64,000 nt of DNA. Origin: Streptomyces sp. ICC1. GTDB lineage: Bacteria > Actinomycetota > Actinomycetes > Streptomycetales > Streptomycetaceae. The first letter of the stretch is position 1, and the number at the start of each line of letters is the position of its first letter. A model generated the notes under the pieces. It worked only from the letters and a program-made list of their open reading frames with translations, made no database searches and was not told the DNA's origin. The translations under genes and the position numbers were made by a program. Shown here piece after piece: positions 36,011-44,819 of the stretch. The DNA lies in contig NZ_CP030287.1 of the NCBI RefSeq assembly GCF_003287935.1, positions 6,847,227 through 6,911,226 on the forward strand, written 5' to 3'.

Positions 36011-37288
36011 TTGCCCCCGTCCAAGACCCCCCGCACCTCTACCAGCCGCCCCGTTGTTCTGGTCGTCGCGCCGAACGACGAGCTGTACCGCGGCTACTGC
36101 CTGCGATCCGTCGCCGCCGCCTACGACACCGTCGTCATCACCCCGGCTCCACTCACCTGGGAGAAGCCGCTCGTGGTCGACTACGAGGTCACCGACCCGT
36201 ACGACATCCAGGCCCTCCTGGCAGCGGGGGAGGCCCTGGCCGCGCGCCGTCCGATCTCGGCCGTCCTCACCTGGAACGAGATGCTGCTGGTCAACACCGC
36301 GGAACTCGCGCAGCACCTCGGTGTGGCAACCGACGCGCCGGACATCCTCCACGGGTGCCGGAACAAGGCCACCAGCCGTGAACTCTTCGACCACTACCGG
36401 GTACCGTCCGCCCGGTCGCTGAAGACCGCCAACCTGCTGGAGGCTGCCCTCGCCGCCGAGTTCATCGGCTACCCCGTCGTCGTCAAACCGGCCGGGCAGG
36501 CCGGCAGCGTCGGCGTCATCCGCGTGGACCGAGCCGAAGAACTCCCCGCCGGCTTCGAGTTCGCGACCGAAGGTGCGAGCCTTTGGGGCGGCGAGTCCAC
36601 CGACGTCCTGGTCGAGGAGTACCTCGACGGCGAAGAGATATCCGTCGAGTGCGTCACCCACCGCGGAGTCACCACCCCGGTCGCCGTCACCCGCAAGCAG
36701 CTCGCCTTCGCCCCCTACTTCGAAGAAGTCGGCCACACCGTGGACGCCGCCGACCCCCTGCTCCGCCGCGTCGGCCCCGTCGCCCAGGCAGCCGTCGCCG
36801 CCCTCGGACTCACCACCGGCATCCAGCACGTCGAGATGCGACTCACCAGCACGGGCCCGCGGATCATCGAAGTCAACGGCCGGATCGGCGGCGATCTGAT
36901 CGGCAAGCTCGTCCTGCTCGCCACCGGCATCGACCTGCCGCGCGCTGCCGCCGACCTCGCCCTCGGCGTCCAGCCCGACCTGACCCCCACCAGGAGGCAG
37001 GCCGCGGCCGTCGCCCTCCTCTACCCCGAGGTCTCCGGCACCCTCGTCGAGCGAGGCATCGACCCGGCGTTCTTCGATGACACCGACTGGCTGGAGCAGG
37101 CCAGCTGGATCCTCTCCCCGGGCCAACAGGTCGCCCTGCCGCCGGAGGGCGACGTCGATGTCGCCCGCGTCGGGCTGTACGTCGTCACCGGCTACGACGC
37201 CGCGGAGGTCGAGGAACGTCTCGCCGAGACCGCGCGGCACGTCACTCTCACCGTGCAGCCCGCCGCCCGGACGGAAGGTGCCGCGTGA
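36011..37288 (+). CDS. ATP-grasp family carboxylate-amine ligase-like protein
   Basis: A 425-residue ATP-grasp enzyme. A short N-terminal domain ('RPVVLVVAPNDELYRGYCLR') precedes 'RELFDHYRVPSARSLKTANL', the nucleotide loop 'GYPVVVKPAGQAGSVGVIRV', the base-binding 'DVLVEEYLDGEEISVECV' and the metal site 'RIIEVNGRIGGDLIG'. Such enzymes join a carboxylate to an amine through an acyl phosphate. The closest general type is the dipeptide or amino-acid ligase group of the BacD/carbamoyl-phosphate-synthase style. TTG 36011 is chosen for its CGAAAGG site; TTG 35948 is an in-frame alternative. The stop overlaps the DUF317 start. It is the most enzyme-like member of the cluster. Confidence 0.82.
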   Translation: MPPSKTPRTSTSRPVVLVVAPNDELYRGYCLRSVAAAYDTVVITPAPLTWEKPLVVDYEVTDPYDIQALLAAGEALAARRPISAVLTWNEMLLVNTAELAQHLGVATDAPDILHGCRNKATSRELFDHYRVPSARSLKTANLLEAALAAEFIGYPVVVKPAGQAGSVGVIRVDRAEELPAGFEFATEGASLWGGESTDVLVEEYLDGEEISVECVTHRGVTTPVAVTRKQLAFAPYFEEVGHTVDAADPLLRRVGPVAQAAVAALGLTTGIQHVEMRLTSTGPRIIEVNGRIGGDLIGKLVLLATGIDLPRAAADLALGVQPDLTPTRRQAAAVALLYPEVSGTLVERGIDPAFFDDTDWLEQASWILSPGQQVALPPEGDVDVARVGLYVVTGYDAAEVEERLAETARHVTLTVQPAARTEGAA

Positions 37289-38160
37289 CGTACACCCCGG
37301 AAGGCGACGTATACGTCTCCCCGCGCTACCTCGCGGGATCCGACTGGTGCGGCGACGCAGCCTTCGTCCCCGTGAAGCACTGGCCGGCCGTCCACCTGGA
37401 GGACGGCCCCTGTCAGATGCTGATCACCTCACCCGACCAGCGGATCCGTATCGGTTGGTACGGCGACGACTTCGACGTTTACAAGATCTCCGCCAGCGAG
37501 GACGCTTCGTCCCCGACGCGATGGGCGGCGACCTTCAACGACGTCTTCCCCGCCGAGATCGTCGCCGCCTTCACCTCCGCGCTCGAACGCGACTGGGAAG
37601 CACGTAAGGACCAAGATCCCTTCACCGAGGCCCCCTCCCCATACTGGGCAGCGCGGGTCCAGCCGCTGCTCGACGTGGGATGGAAGCACCAGCGGCTTCC
37701 GGGATCGGTCACTCTCGGCGGCGGCGGCCGCAGCAGCCGCACCTCCGGGCCCTTCGTCGAGATCACGGCCCCGGACGGCACCGCGGGCGTGTCCATCAAT
37801 GTCGGCAGCGAAGCCCTCGACGACGAGACGGTCCTGCTGTGGGCCGGACCCTCCGGCTGGAACCGAGCAGAGGCCCGGTTCACCTCCAGCACGCCCGCCC
37901 ACCTGATCGCGGCCACCGCGAAGGCCCTGCTCGACCCGGCACCCGTCCTGCGCTACCGCGAGCTCCTCGCCCCCGAACTCGCCGCCCTGGCGCAGCTCGC
38001 CCCGCTCGCCCCACCGAAGGCGCCAGCCCCGACCCCGCTGGATGTCCAGCGCATCCAGCGCCAGCCCCCGGTGATCACCACGCACAGCGTGCCGCGCTGG
38101 ACCACCGCCACCCGGCCAGCCGCAGCCACGCCGCCCGCCGGCCGCTCAGCGCGCCGTTGA
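37285..38160 (+). CDS. DUF317 domain protein
   Basis: A 291-residue cytosolic protein with two copies of the actinobacterial DUF317 fold. The first is 'DVYVSPRYLAGSDWCGDAAF', 'MLITSPDQRIRIGWYGDDF' and 'WAATFNDVFPAEIVAAFTSAL'. The second is 'AARVQPLLDVGWKHQ' through 'FTSSTPAHLIAATAKALLD'. A Pro-rich tail follows. DUF317 proteins are frequent in Streptomyces mobile regions and their role is unknown. GTG 37285 overlaps the ATP-grasp stop. Confidence 0.85.
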   Translation: MTYTPEGDVYVSPRYLAGSDWCGDAAFVPVKHWPAVHLEDGPCQMLITSPDQRIRIGWYGDDFDVYKISASEDASSPTRWAATFNDVFPAEIVAAFTSALERDWEARKDQDPFTEAPSPYWAARVQPLLDVGWKHQRLPGSVTLGGGGRSSRTSGPFVEITAPDGTAGVSINVGSEALDDETVLLWAGPSGWNRAEARFTSSTPAHLIAATAKALLDPAPVLRYRELLAPELAALAQLAPLAPPKAPAPTPLDVQRIQRQPPVITTHSVPRWTTATRPAAATPPAGRSARR

Positions 38161-38175
38161 CCCAAGGAACAGCCC

Positions 38176-39012
38176 GTGTCCCTGCACGCCAAGGAGTTCT
38201 TCGACAGGCTCGAACTCCCCTTCCCCTTCGGCACCGTCGTCGGTGACGTCTATTACGCCACCCCGACCGCCTCGCCGATCCGCCTGCGCATCGAGTTCGC
38301 CCGCACCATCAGGGACCGTGAATACGGCGGCCTGCGCCTGACACTCATCCACGCCGAGAACGGCACCCTCGACACCGTGCACCTGAGCTTCGCCGAGCAC
38401 GGCACGTTCACTCGCCGCGACGCCGAACGCGGACCCGGCACCGGCCACGGGGTCATACGTGACTGGCACAAGGACGGCCCACCTCCCTGGGCCGGCGCCG
38501 ACCTCACCGGGTTGCGCACGGTGATCGTGGACTTCGTCCAGGTCTCCTGGCCCGCCCTCATAACACCTGCGGGCTTCGCCGAGCGCAGCCCCTGGGCCGA
38601 GCGCTGGCACGAGGAGTTGTGGGCGACCGACACCGTCACGCTCACCCGCCTCCACGAAGCGACGGAACATGTCCTCGCCCTGGTCGACGGCGGCACCTAC
38701 GACGACGTACCCATCACTGACTCCCTGCTCAATGCCCGCTACTACGTGCGGGACATGCTCGGCTTGCGTCTGGACCAGGGAATGGTCGCCGAGGCCGAGG
38801 CCGTCATCCAGCTCACGGGACGCCCACTCGGCCCCGAAACCGCCGACGCCCTCACACGCATCGCCAGCATGCCGATGGACCAGCAACGCGCCATCGCCCA
38901 TGCGGCCTGGCAGCGGCATGCCGCCACACCCACCGCCCCGAGCACAAGCGCCCCTCCCGCACGCTCCGTCCCTGCCCCGGCGCCGGCCCAGACGCCAGCC
39001 CGCAGCCGCTGA
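38176..39012 (+). CDS. Hypothetical protein
   Basis: A 278-residue protein starting at GTG 38176, with AAGGAA upstream. The N-terminal part is beta-rich ('GDVYYATPTASPIRLRIEF', 'LRLTLIHAENGTLDTVHLSF') and the middle helical ('TLTRLHEATEHVLALVDGG'). The tail is Ala/Pro-rich. There is no export signal. It follows the DUF317 gene by 15 bases and is part of the same run. No family recognised. Confidence 0.68.
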   Translation: MSLHAKEFFDRLELPFPFGTVVGDVYYATPTASPIRLRIEFARTIRDREYGGLRLTLIHAENGTLDTVHLSFAEHGTFTRRDAERGPGTGHGVIRDWHKDGPPPWAGADLTGLRTVIVDFVQVSWPALITPAGFAERSPWAERWHEELWATDTVTLTRLHEATEHVLALVDGGTYDDVPITDSLLNARYYVRDMLGLRLDQGMVAEAEAVIQLTGRPLGPETADALTRIASMPMDQQRAIAHAAWQRHAATPTAPSTSAPPARSVPAPAPAQTPARSR

Positions 39013-39068
39013 CTCCCGCCCCTCGGGTGACCCCACCACCATTCCCTGACCCAGGAGACCCCTTCTTC

Positions 39069-39720
39069 ATGCGCGCCCACCGAACCGCAGCCACCGTTGC
39101 CGCGACGACTCTGGCCACCAGCACCCTGATCTGGGCCCCGACCGCCTTCGCAAACGCCCCCGAGCCGCAGCCCGGCACCGTTGAAATCACCAAGAATGAC
39201 CCCGACGGAGCCCTCCTCGCCGGCGCCGAGTTCTCCCTGCTGGACACCCTCAACGGGACCAAGGCCCTGACCGGCAAGACCAACGCGGAGGGCATCCTTC
39301 GCTTCGAGGACGTCGCCCCTGGCGTCTGGCGGGTCAAGGAGACCTCCACCGGCAGCCCGATCCACGACCTCGCTCCGGACCAGGACGTCATCATCACCCC
39401 GGGCCAGGCCGTGAAGCTCACGATCATCGACCACTTCAAGCCCGCCGACCTCACGGTCACCAAAACCGACAAGACCAGCGGCAAGCCGCTCGCCGGAGCC
39501 GTCATCAACATCACCTCGGCCAGCGGCGACGGCAGGCCCGTCACCCTGACCACCGGCAAGGACGGCACTGCCAGCACCAAGCTCCCCGTCGCGGCCCGCG
39601 CCGGCACCGTCTACACCGCCACCGAGACCAAGGCACCCGAGGGCTACCAGCTGAACTCCGCTCCGGTGAAGATCACGGCCAAGCCCGGCGCCCCGGCCAC
39701 CGCCGTGCACGGAGCCGGGA
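39069..39720 (+). pseudogene. SpaA-like surface protein, C-terminus missing
   Basis: ATG 39069 (AGGAG upstream) gives a Sec signal peptide ('AATVAATTLATSTLIWAPTA', cleavage near 'FANA') and two prealbumin-like SpaA/Cna-B domains: 'GTVEITKNDPDGALLAGAEF' to 'VKLTIIDHF' and 'DLTVTKTDKTSGKPLAGAVI' to 'APEGYQLNSAPVKI'. Such domains form isopeptide-stabilised stalks in pilins and adhesins. The usual Pro/Thr linker, LPXTG-type signal and anchor helix are absent. At about 39715 the sequence changes to the leader of the next gene, and the frame simply runs on to 40697. This is truncation or misjoining. Confidence 0.72.
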
Positions 39721-39736
39721 CCCCCGGGAGCCCCAC

Positions 39737-40697
39737 ATGGCCGCGGCCGCCGTCCGCCCCGCATGGGGTTCGCTGCACCCCGACGTCCGCGCCCACGTCG
39801 AACGCCGGCTCGGCGCCCGGGTCACCCGGGCCCGATCGTGCGAGGACGGGTTCACCCCCGGTGTGGCGTCCAGACTCCTCCTGGACGACGGCCGCCGGGC
39901 CTTCCTCAAGGGAATCCACGCCGCACATCCCGCCGCCCCCCCAGTACGCGGACGAGATCGCCGTCACCACGGCCCTGCCCGCCGGCATCGGGCCGGGCGT
40001 GCGGTGGTCCGCCGCACCCGAGGAGTCGGGCGGCTGGTGGTGGCTGTGCCTGGAGGACGTAGCGGGCACCCATCCCGTCCTCGCGCCGGGGACCGCCGAC
40101 ACCCGGCTGGCGGTGGACGCCGTCGAGCGGGCCGCCCGGCGGCTCACCCCGTCACCCGCCGGGGGCACTCGGCCCGTCGCGCGGGTCGTCGGCCCCTGGA
40201 TGACCGGCTGGTCAGCCCTGCGCACGGTCCCGTCCGCCGGCCTCGACCCCTGGGCCGGCCGCCATCTGGACCTGCTCGCGCGCATCGAGCGGGACTGGTG
40301 GCCGGCCTCCGCCGGCGACACCCTGCTCCACTGGGACCTGCACCCGGCCAACATGCTCCGCCGCCCTGCCGGCGGGCACCCCGAGCGCGCCGGCGAGGTC
40401 GTGATCATCGACTGGTCCTACCGCCTCCACGGCGCGGCCTGGATCGACACGGCGGTACTGGTCCCCCAGTTGATCCTCGGCGGACACACCCCCGATCAGG
40501 CCGAGCGGGCCCTCGCCCGGCTGCCGCGACCTGCCGACGACACGGCGTTCACCGCGTTCGCGGCGGGCCTGGCGGGACTCTGGGCAGCATCCTCGCGCCG
40601 GCCCCCGCCCGCCGGAGCCCCGTCCCTGCGCCACCACCAGGCCCGGTTGGCCGACGCATCGCTCACCTGGCTCCGCCACCGCACCGGCCTGCCCTGA
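39737..40697 (+). pseudogene. Aminoglycoside phosphotransferase-family kinase, single frameshift
   Basis: ATG 39737 (GGGAG 8 bases upstream) starts 'HPDVRAHVERRLGARVTRA' and 'RLLLDDGRRAFLKGIHAAHP', the N-lobe of an APH/choline-kinase-like fold. The frame breaks in a run of seven C at 39936-39942. One frame over it resumes 'QYADEIAVTTALPAGIGPGV', then the catalytic 'LLHWDLHPANML' and metal site 'VVIIDWSYRLHGAAWID'. One extra C would restore a complete protein of about 320 residues, so a homopolymer error is as likely as a true mutation. Substrate unknown. Confidence 0.75.
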
Positions 40698-40729
40698 CCC
40701 CGAACGCCGCCCGACCCCTCACCCACCCG

Positions 40730-40966
40730 TCAGGCGACGGCCGGCCGCTGGGCGGCGAGCCGGGCGAGGTGCGCCTCGCGCAACTCCTCCCAGGGCGTGC
40801 CCTGCTCCGGGTCGGGCAGGCCGTTCGCGGCGATGTCCTCCAAGACGGCGGCGAACTGGTCCGCCCGCGCACGGGTCTTCGCCGCGTACGCGCGCACCGC
40901 GTCGGCGGCCGCGGGTTCGAGCTGCTGCCGGGGGGCGGTCCCGGCGGGGGCCGGCTGTTCGCTCAT
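40730..40966 (-). CDS. Small hypothetical protein
   Basis: A 78-residue acidic helical protein ('AADAVRAYAAKTRARADQFA', 'WEELREAHLARLA'). The start at 40966 is preferred to 40978 because GGAG lies 6 bases before it. Size and helix pattern recall antitoxin-like proteins, but no toxin gene is adjacent. It converges on the kinase gene. Low certainty on function. Confidence 0.55.
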   Translation of the reverse strand: MSEQPAPAGTAPRQQLEPAAADAVRAYAAKTRARADQFAAVLEDIAANGLPDPEQGTPWEELREAHLARLAAQRPAVA

Positions 40967-41118
40967 CGAGGGCTCCATGGGCCGAACGGGCTTGTCCGAC
41001 CACGGTATCGCCGGACGGGCGGCCCGGGGACCACTCCGGGAGAAGCCGGCTCGGGTGGGAGCGCAGCACGGCGGAGGCCTTCGGGAGTGGAGCCGCGCGG
41101 GGCGGGCATCCGCAAGAC

Positions 41119-41805
41119 ATGGACAACTCAGCGCACGACGCGGAACGCGACCCCGCGCCGCGAAGAGAGCCGCGGCGGCTGCCGTGGTGGGGACGGGCCG
41201 TGGGCGGGCTGGCGGTGCTGGCCGTGGCCCTGCTGCTGGCGGGCCGTTTCAGCCTGTTGCCCGGCTTCGGAGATCTGTTCCGCGAGGACACCGTGGACCG
41301 CTCGGGGCCGGTCCTGCTCAAGTCCATCCAGGACATGCACCGTTACGAGGGCGCCGCCGGCAACTTCCAGGTCGTGGTCGACCTGGAGAAGGACGCGGCC
41401 TTCCTTCCGGACTCCCTTCGCGGAACCCGGACCCTCTACGTCGGAGCGGGCTCCGTCAGCGGCTACGTGGACCTGGGCGGGCTCGGCGAGCAGGCCGTCA
41501 CCGTGAACGAGGAGCGCACCAAGGTCTCGCTCCGCCTGCCCCACGCCGTCCTCGGGACGGCGGCGCTCGATCTGGAACGCTCGTACGCCGTGTCCAAGCA
41601 GCGGGGACTGCTGGACCGGCTGGGCGATCTGTTCACCGACAACCCGGCCGGTGAACAGGCCGTACAGCGTCTGGCCGTATCGCACATCACGGACGCGGCC
41701 CGCGACAGCGGCCTCGTCGAGCGCACCGAGAAGAACACCGCCACGATGCTGGAGGGCCTGCTCCGCTCCTTGGGCTTCCAAGAGGTCACGGTCAGCTACG
41801 CGTGA
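41119..41805 (+). CDS. DUF4230 membrane-anchored protein
   Basis: A 228-residue protein with a basic cytoplasmic start, one membrane helix ('GRAVGGLAVLAVALLLAGRF', residues about 25-45) and an extracytoplasmic DUF4230 domain. The domain includes 'VLLKSIQDMHRYEGAAGNFQ', 'RTLYVGAGSVSGYVDLGGL' and 'VSLRLPHAVLGTAALDLERS'. These are widespread in Gram-positive bacteria and of unknown function. It is monocistronic by spacing. Confidence 0.82.
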   Translation: MDNSAHDAERDPAPRREPRRLPWWGRAVGGLAVLAVALLLAGRFSLLPGFGDLFREDTVDRSGPVLLKSIQDMHRYEGAAGNFQVVVDLEKDAAFLPDSLRGTRTLYVGAGSVSGYVDLGGLGEQAVTVNEERTKVSLRLPHAVLGTAALDLERSYAVSKQRGLLDRLGDLFTDNPAGEQAVQRLAVSHITDAARDSGLVERTEKNTATMLEGLLRSLGFQEVTVSYA

Positions 41806-41853
41806 CGCCGCCGTACGGGAGGGCGGCCGGAATCGGTGCGCGGGTGCTCTCCC

Positions 41854-42975
41854 TCAGCCGGTGTGGAGGATCCGGAAGCGACCGGGTTCCGCGGGATCCC
41901 GGTCGACGACTTGGACCGGGGCCCACGCCCACTGCCAGACGCTGATGCCGGGCGTACGGGAGAACCTGATGGGCCCCCGGGTGCCCTCCGCTTCCACGCG
42001 CGGCCAGGCCGCGGCGACGGCCGCCCGGTCCGTGCCGTGGGAACGCAGCACAGCGGCGAGGACGGCGACGGTGTCCCAGCCCTCGAAGGCGACGAAGGAC
42101 GGTGCTTCGCCCAGCCGCTCGCGGAGCTCGTTGCGCACGCGTTCGCCGAGCGGACCGAGGCGTTCGGGCAGGTAGCGCAGGAAGGGGATCGCGGCGCCGT
42201 CCTCACCGAGCGCGGCGGCCCATCCGGCGGATTCCGGTTGTCCGGCCGGAGCGCCGATCAGGATGTCCGTGAGCCGCCGGTCGCCCCGGACGGCCCTGAC
42301 GATCTCCGCCGCCGGCTCCGGATGGCCGACCAGCAGGAGGAGGGCGGTCGCGCCGTGGCCGGCGAGCGCGTCGCACAGGGCCTCGGGGGTGAGCGCGGTC
42401 GCGTCGAGTTCGAGGACGGTGCCGCCGCGGGAAGCGAGGCGGTCCTCCAGGATGCGCTTCCCGGACGCCCAGTAGACGCTCGGCTGGGTGGCCACGGCGA
42501 TCCGGCTCCGGCCCGCGCCGAACAGGAAGTCCGCGTAGGTCCGCCAGCCGTGGGACTGGGCCGGGGCCAGGCGCGCGACCCACTCCGTGGGTTCCTCGGT
42601 GAGCGCGTCGAGCACCGCGGACGAGCAGAGGAACGGTACGCCGAGGGCGTCGGCCCGGGCGGCGGCAGCGCGGGCGACGACGCTGTGGTACTCACCCGCC
42701 ACCGCGGCCACGCCGAGGGCGGCCAGTTCGTCCACGGCCGCCGCGGCCCGCTCCGGATCGGCCGCGGTGTCCCGGACCACCAGCTCCAGTGGTCTGCCGT
42801 CGATCCCGCCGGCCTCGTTGGCCTCGCGGACGGCCAGTTCGAGCCCCGCGAGCAGGTGCCGGCCGGCCTCGACCCAGCCGGGCCGCGTCAGCGGGACGAG
42901 AGCGCCCACGAGGACGGGCGGTCCGTCGGTGTGCTGCGCTGCTGACGGCGATGGCGGTGTGATCATGCCGGTCAT
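41854..42975 (-). CDS. Type I periplasmic-binding-protein-like protein (branched-chain amino-acid ABC type)
   Basis: A 373-residue protein with the LivK/Leu-Ile-Val binding fold: 'VLVGALVPLTRPGWVEAGRH', 'ELAVREANEAGGIDGRPLEL', 'VAAVAGEYHSVVARAAAARA', 'FLCSSAVLDAL' and 'FVAFEGWDTVAVLAAVLRS'. Export would be expected, yet no signal peptide or lipobox precedes the fold, only about 20 polar residues. It may act inside the cell as a ligand sensor, or the true N-terminus may be lost. No ABC transporter genes are adjacent. Starts at 42984, 42975 and 42966 are all possible. Confidence 0.75.
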   Translation of the reverse strand: MTGMITPPSPSAAQHTDGPPVLVGALVPLTRPGWVEAGRHLLAGLELAVREANEAGGIDGRPLELVVRDTAADPERAAAAVDELAALGVAAVAGEYHSVVARAAAARADALGVPFLCSSAVLDALTEEPTEWVARLAPAQSHGWRTYADFLFGAGRSRIAVATQPSVYWASGKRILEDRLASRGGTVLELDATALTPEALCDALAGHGATALLLLVGHPEPAAEIVRAVRGDRRLTDILIGAPAGQPESAGWAAALGEDGAAIPFLRYLPERLGPLGERVRNELRERLGEAPSFVAFEGWDTVAVLAAVLRSHGTDRAAVAAAWPRVEAEGTRGPIRFSRTPGISVWQWAWAPVQVVDRDPAEPGRFRILHTG

Positions 42976-43144
42976 TCGACACACCCCGGCCGGGACCGGG
43001 CAACCGAATATCCGGCCGCGGACGCTCGTGCGGGCGTCCGCGGCCGGATACGGGGCCCACTGCTGTGGCCGGGAAGGTTTGCCGTGCCGGGCACCGCGAC
43101 CGGGTGGACCTTTCCGGTCAGAGCACTAGGGGGCGGGGCAGGCG

Positions 43145-43558
43145 TCAGCTACCGGCGGACACGTTGCCCGAGAGGACCGGGATGTTGCTCGCGATGTGCG
43201 AGAGCGGCTCGTCGCCCTTGGCCTGGGTGGAGCCCTCGGCGCACTGCTGGTTCTGCGGGTTGGCCAGGACGTTGATGTCCTGGACGCCCACGTTGGCGAT
43301 GATGGCCACGAGGGACTGGGCGTTGACCTTGGCCGGCAGGCCGACGCAGGCCTTGTTGAGCGAGCCCTGGACCAGGCTGAGCTGCGGGCTCTTCTCGCCG
43401 TGCGTCTTCTGGTTGCCGTAGACCTGCTGGGCACCGTTGCCGTTGACGGTGTTGATCCCGTTGTCGTTGCCGATGGCCATGGCCGGGGAGGCCACGGCGG
43501 CGCCCGCGCCGATCGCGGCGGCGGTGGCGGCAGCGGTGACCATCATCTTCTTCAGCAT
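43145..43558 (-). CDS. Rodlin
   Basis: A 137-residue exported protein with the rodlin layout. It has a signal peptide ('MLKKMMVTAAATAAAIGAGA', cleavage near 'PAMA'), 'NGINTVNGNGAQQVYGNQKT', then 'SPQLSLVQGSLNKACVGLP', 'AKVNAQSLVAI', 'NPQNQQCAEGSTQAKGD' and a short C-terminus. Rodlins organise chaplin amyloid fibrils into the rodlet layer of aerial hyphae and spores and are specific to streptomycetes. Two Cys are kept. GAAGGAT lies before the ATG at 43558. No chaplin gene is in the window. It is probably controlled with aerial-growth genes. Confidence 0.92.
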   Translation of the reverse strand: MLKKMMVTAAATAAAIGAGAAVASPAMAIGNDNGINTVNGNGAQQVYGNQKTHGEKSPQLSLVQGSLNKACVGLPAKVNAQSLVAIIANVGVQDINVLANPQNQQCAEGSTQAKGDEPLSHIASNIPVLSGNVSAGS

Positions 43559-43862
43559 GCTCAGGCGATCCTTCGTTGGAACCGGGCGAGCACCCCTGTC
43601 TGGGAACTCGTCTGGGCAACGATCAAGGGGGCGCGGACGTGGCGCAGCGTCACCCGTTCGCGCGCGGGCGGGAGCGCTGCGCGACCTCGACGGGAGAGGC
43701 TGCGCGCTGCGGATCGCGCTCACGCGCTACGCACCGGTGCCGGTCCCGCGGACGCCCCGGTGACCGGGCGCGTGGCCGACGATCAGATCCGTGTCTCGTG
43801 ACGCCGGGAGTGCGCGGCGTGGCCGCGGCGCCGGGTGCGCGCGCGGCGGTAGCGTGCCGCCC
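43559..43862. other. Gap between rodlin and deacetylase genes
   Basis: This 304-base region holds the promoters of two divergent genes. I see no further gene, repeat or clear operator. Confidence 0.6.
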
Positions 43863-44774
43863 GTGTCCGAGCACCAGCGCGATCTCGTCGGGTACGGCGC
43901 CCGGCCGCCGCACGCCGCCTGGCCCGGTGGCGCCCGCGTCGCCGTCAGCCTCGTCCTCAACTACGAGGAGGGCGGCGAGCGGAACGTCCTCGACGGCGAC
44001 GCGGAGTCCGAGGGCTTCCTCCACGAGATCGTCGGCGCACCGCCCGTCCCGGGGGGACGCGATCTGAACGTCGAATCCCTGTTCGCCTACGGTGCGCGCG
44101 CCGGCTTCTGGCGCATCCACCGCACGCTCGCGGCGCACGGCGCGCCGCTGACCGTCCACGCCGTCGCGCAGGCCCTCGAACGCAACCCGGAAGCGGCGCG
44201 GGCGATGGCCGTCGCCGGCTGGGAGGTGGCGAGCCACGGCTGGCGGTGGATCGACTACCGCGATGTGCCCGAGGAGGCCGAGCGCGCCGACGTCGCGCGC
44301 TCGGTCGCGGTGATCGAGCGGCTGGTCGGGCGCCGGCCCGTCGGCTGGTACACCGGCCGGACGAGCCCGCGTACGCGGCGGCTCGTCGCCGAGGAGGGCG
44401 GCTTCCTCTACGACAGCGACGACTACTCCGACGACCTGCCGTTCTACGTCGAAGCGGCCGGCCTGCAGCACCTCGTGGTGCCGTACAGCCTCGACGCGAA
44501 CGACTTCAAGTTCCTCATCGTCCACGGCTTCACGACCGCCGACGACATGCTCTCCTACCTCGTCGACACCTTCGACGCGCTGTACGCCGAAGGCGCCGAC
44601 CGGCCGCGCATGATGAGCGTGGGCCTGCACTGCCGGATCACCGGGCGGCCCGGCCGCATCCGCGCGCTCGACGGCTTCCTGCGGTACGTCGGGCAGCGCG
44701 GCGGGGCCTGGATCGCCACGCGCGAGCAGATCGCGCGGCACTGGCTCGCCGCGCACCCGCCAGAGGCGCGCTGA
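43863..44774 (+). CDS. Polysaccharide deacetylase-family protein (PuuE allantoinase-like)
   Basis: A 303-residue NodB-fold hydrolase: 'GARVAVSLVLNYEEGGERNV', 'SLFAYGARAGFWRIHRTLAA', 'WEVASHGWRWIDYRDVPEEA' (metal His), 'RPVGWYTGRTSPRTRRLVAE', 'FLYDSDDYSDDLPFYV' and 'RMMSVGLHCRITGRPGRI' (catalytic His region). The arrangement matches the PuuE subgroup (metal-independent allantoinases and related amidases) more than chitin deacetylases, and there is no signal peptide. The reaction is probably hydrolysis of a cyclic or acyl amide. GTG 43863 has no strong ribosome-binding site. Confidence 0.8.
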   Translation: MSEHQRDLVGYGARPPHAAWPGGARVAVSLVLNYEEGGERNVLDGDAESEGFLHEIVGAPPVPGGRDLNVESLFAYGARAGFWRIHRTLAAHGAPLTVHAVAQALERNPEAARAMAVAGWEVASHGWRWIDYRDVPEEAERADVARSVAVIERLVGRRPVGWYTGRTSPRTRRLVAEEGGFLYDSDDYSDDLPFYVEAAGLQHLVVPYSLDANDFKFLIVHGFTTADDMLSYLVDTFDALYAEGADRPRMMSVGLHCRITGRPGRIRALDGFLRYVGQRGGAWIATREQIARHWLAAHPPEAR

Positions 44775-44819
44775 GCGACAACACCCCCGCCGACCCGACC
44801 CGGAGGACGAATCGTTACC

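Noticed and set aside
39027..40697. A fused SpaA-like surface protein and phosphotransferase.
   Set aside because: The kinase has its own start and leader at 39737; the fusion arises only because a one-base shift moves the kinase into the SpaA frame.
40730..40966. A toxin-antitoxin module.
   Set aside because: The small helical protein resembles antitoxins only in size and helix pattern, and no toxin-like gene is next to it.
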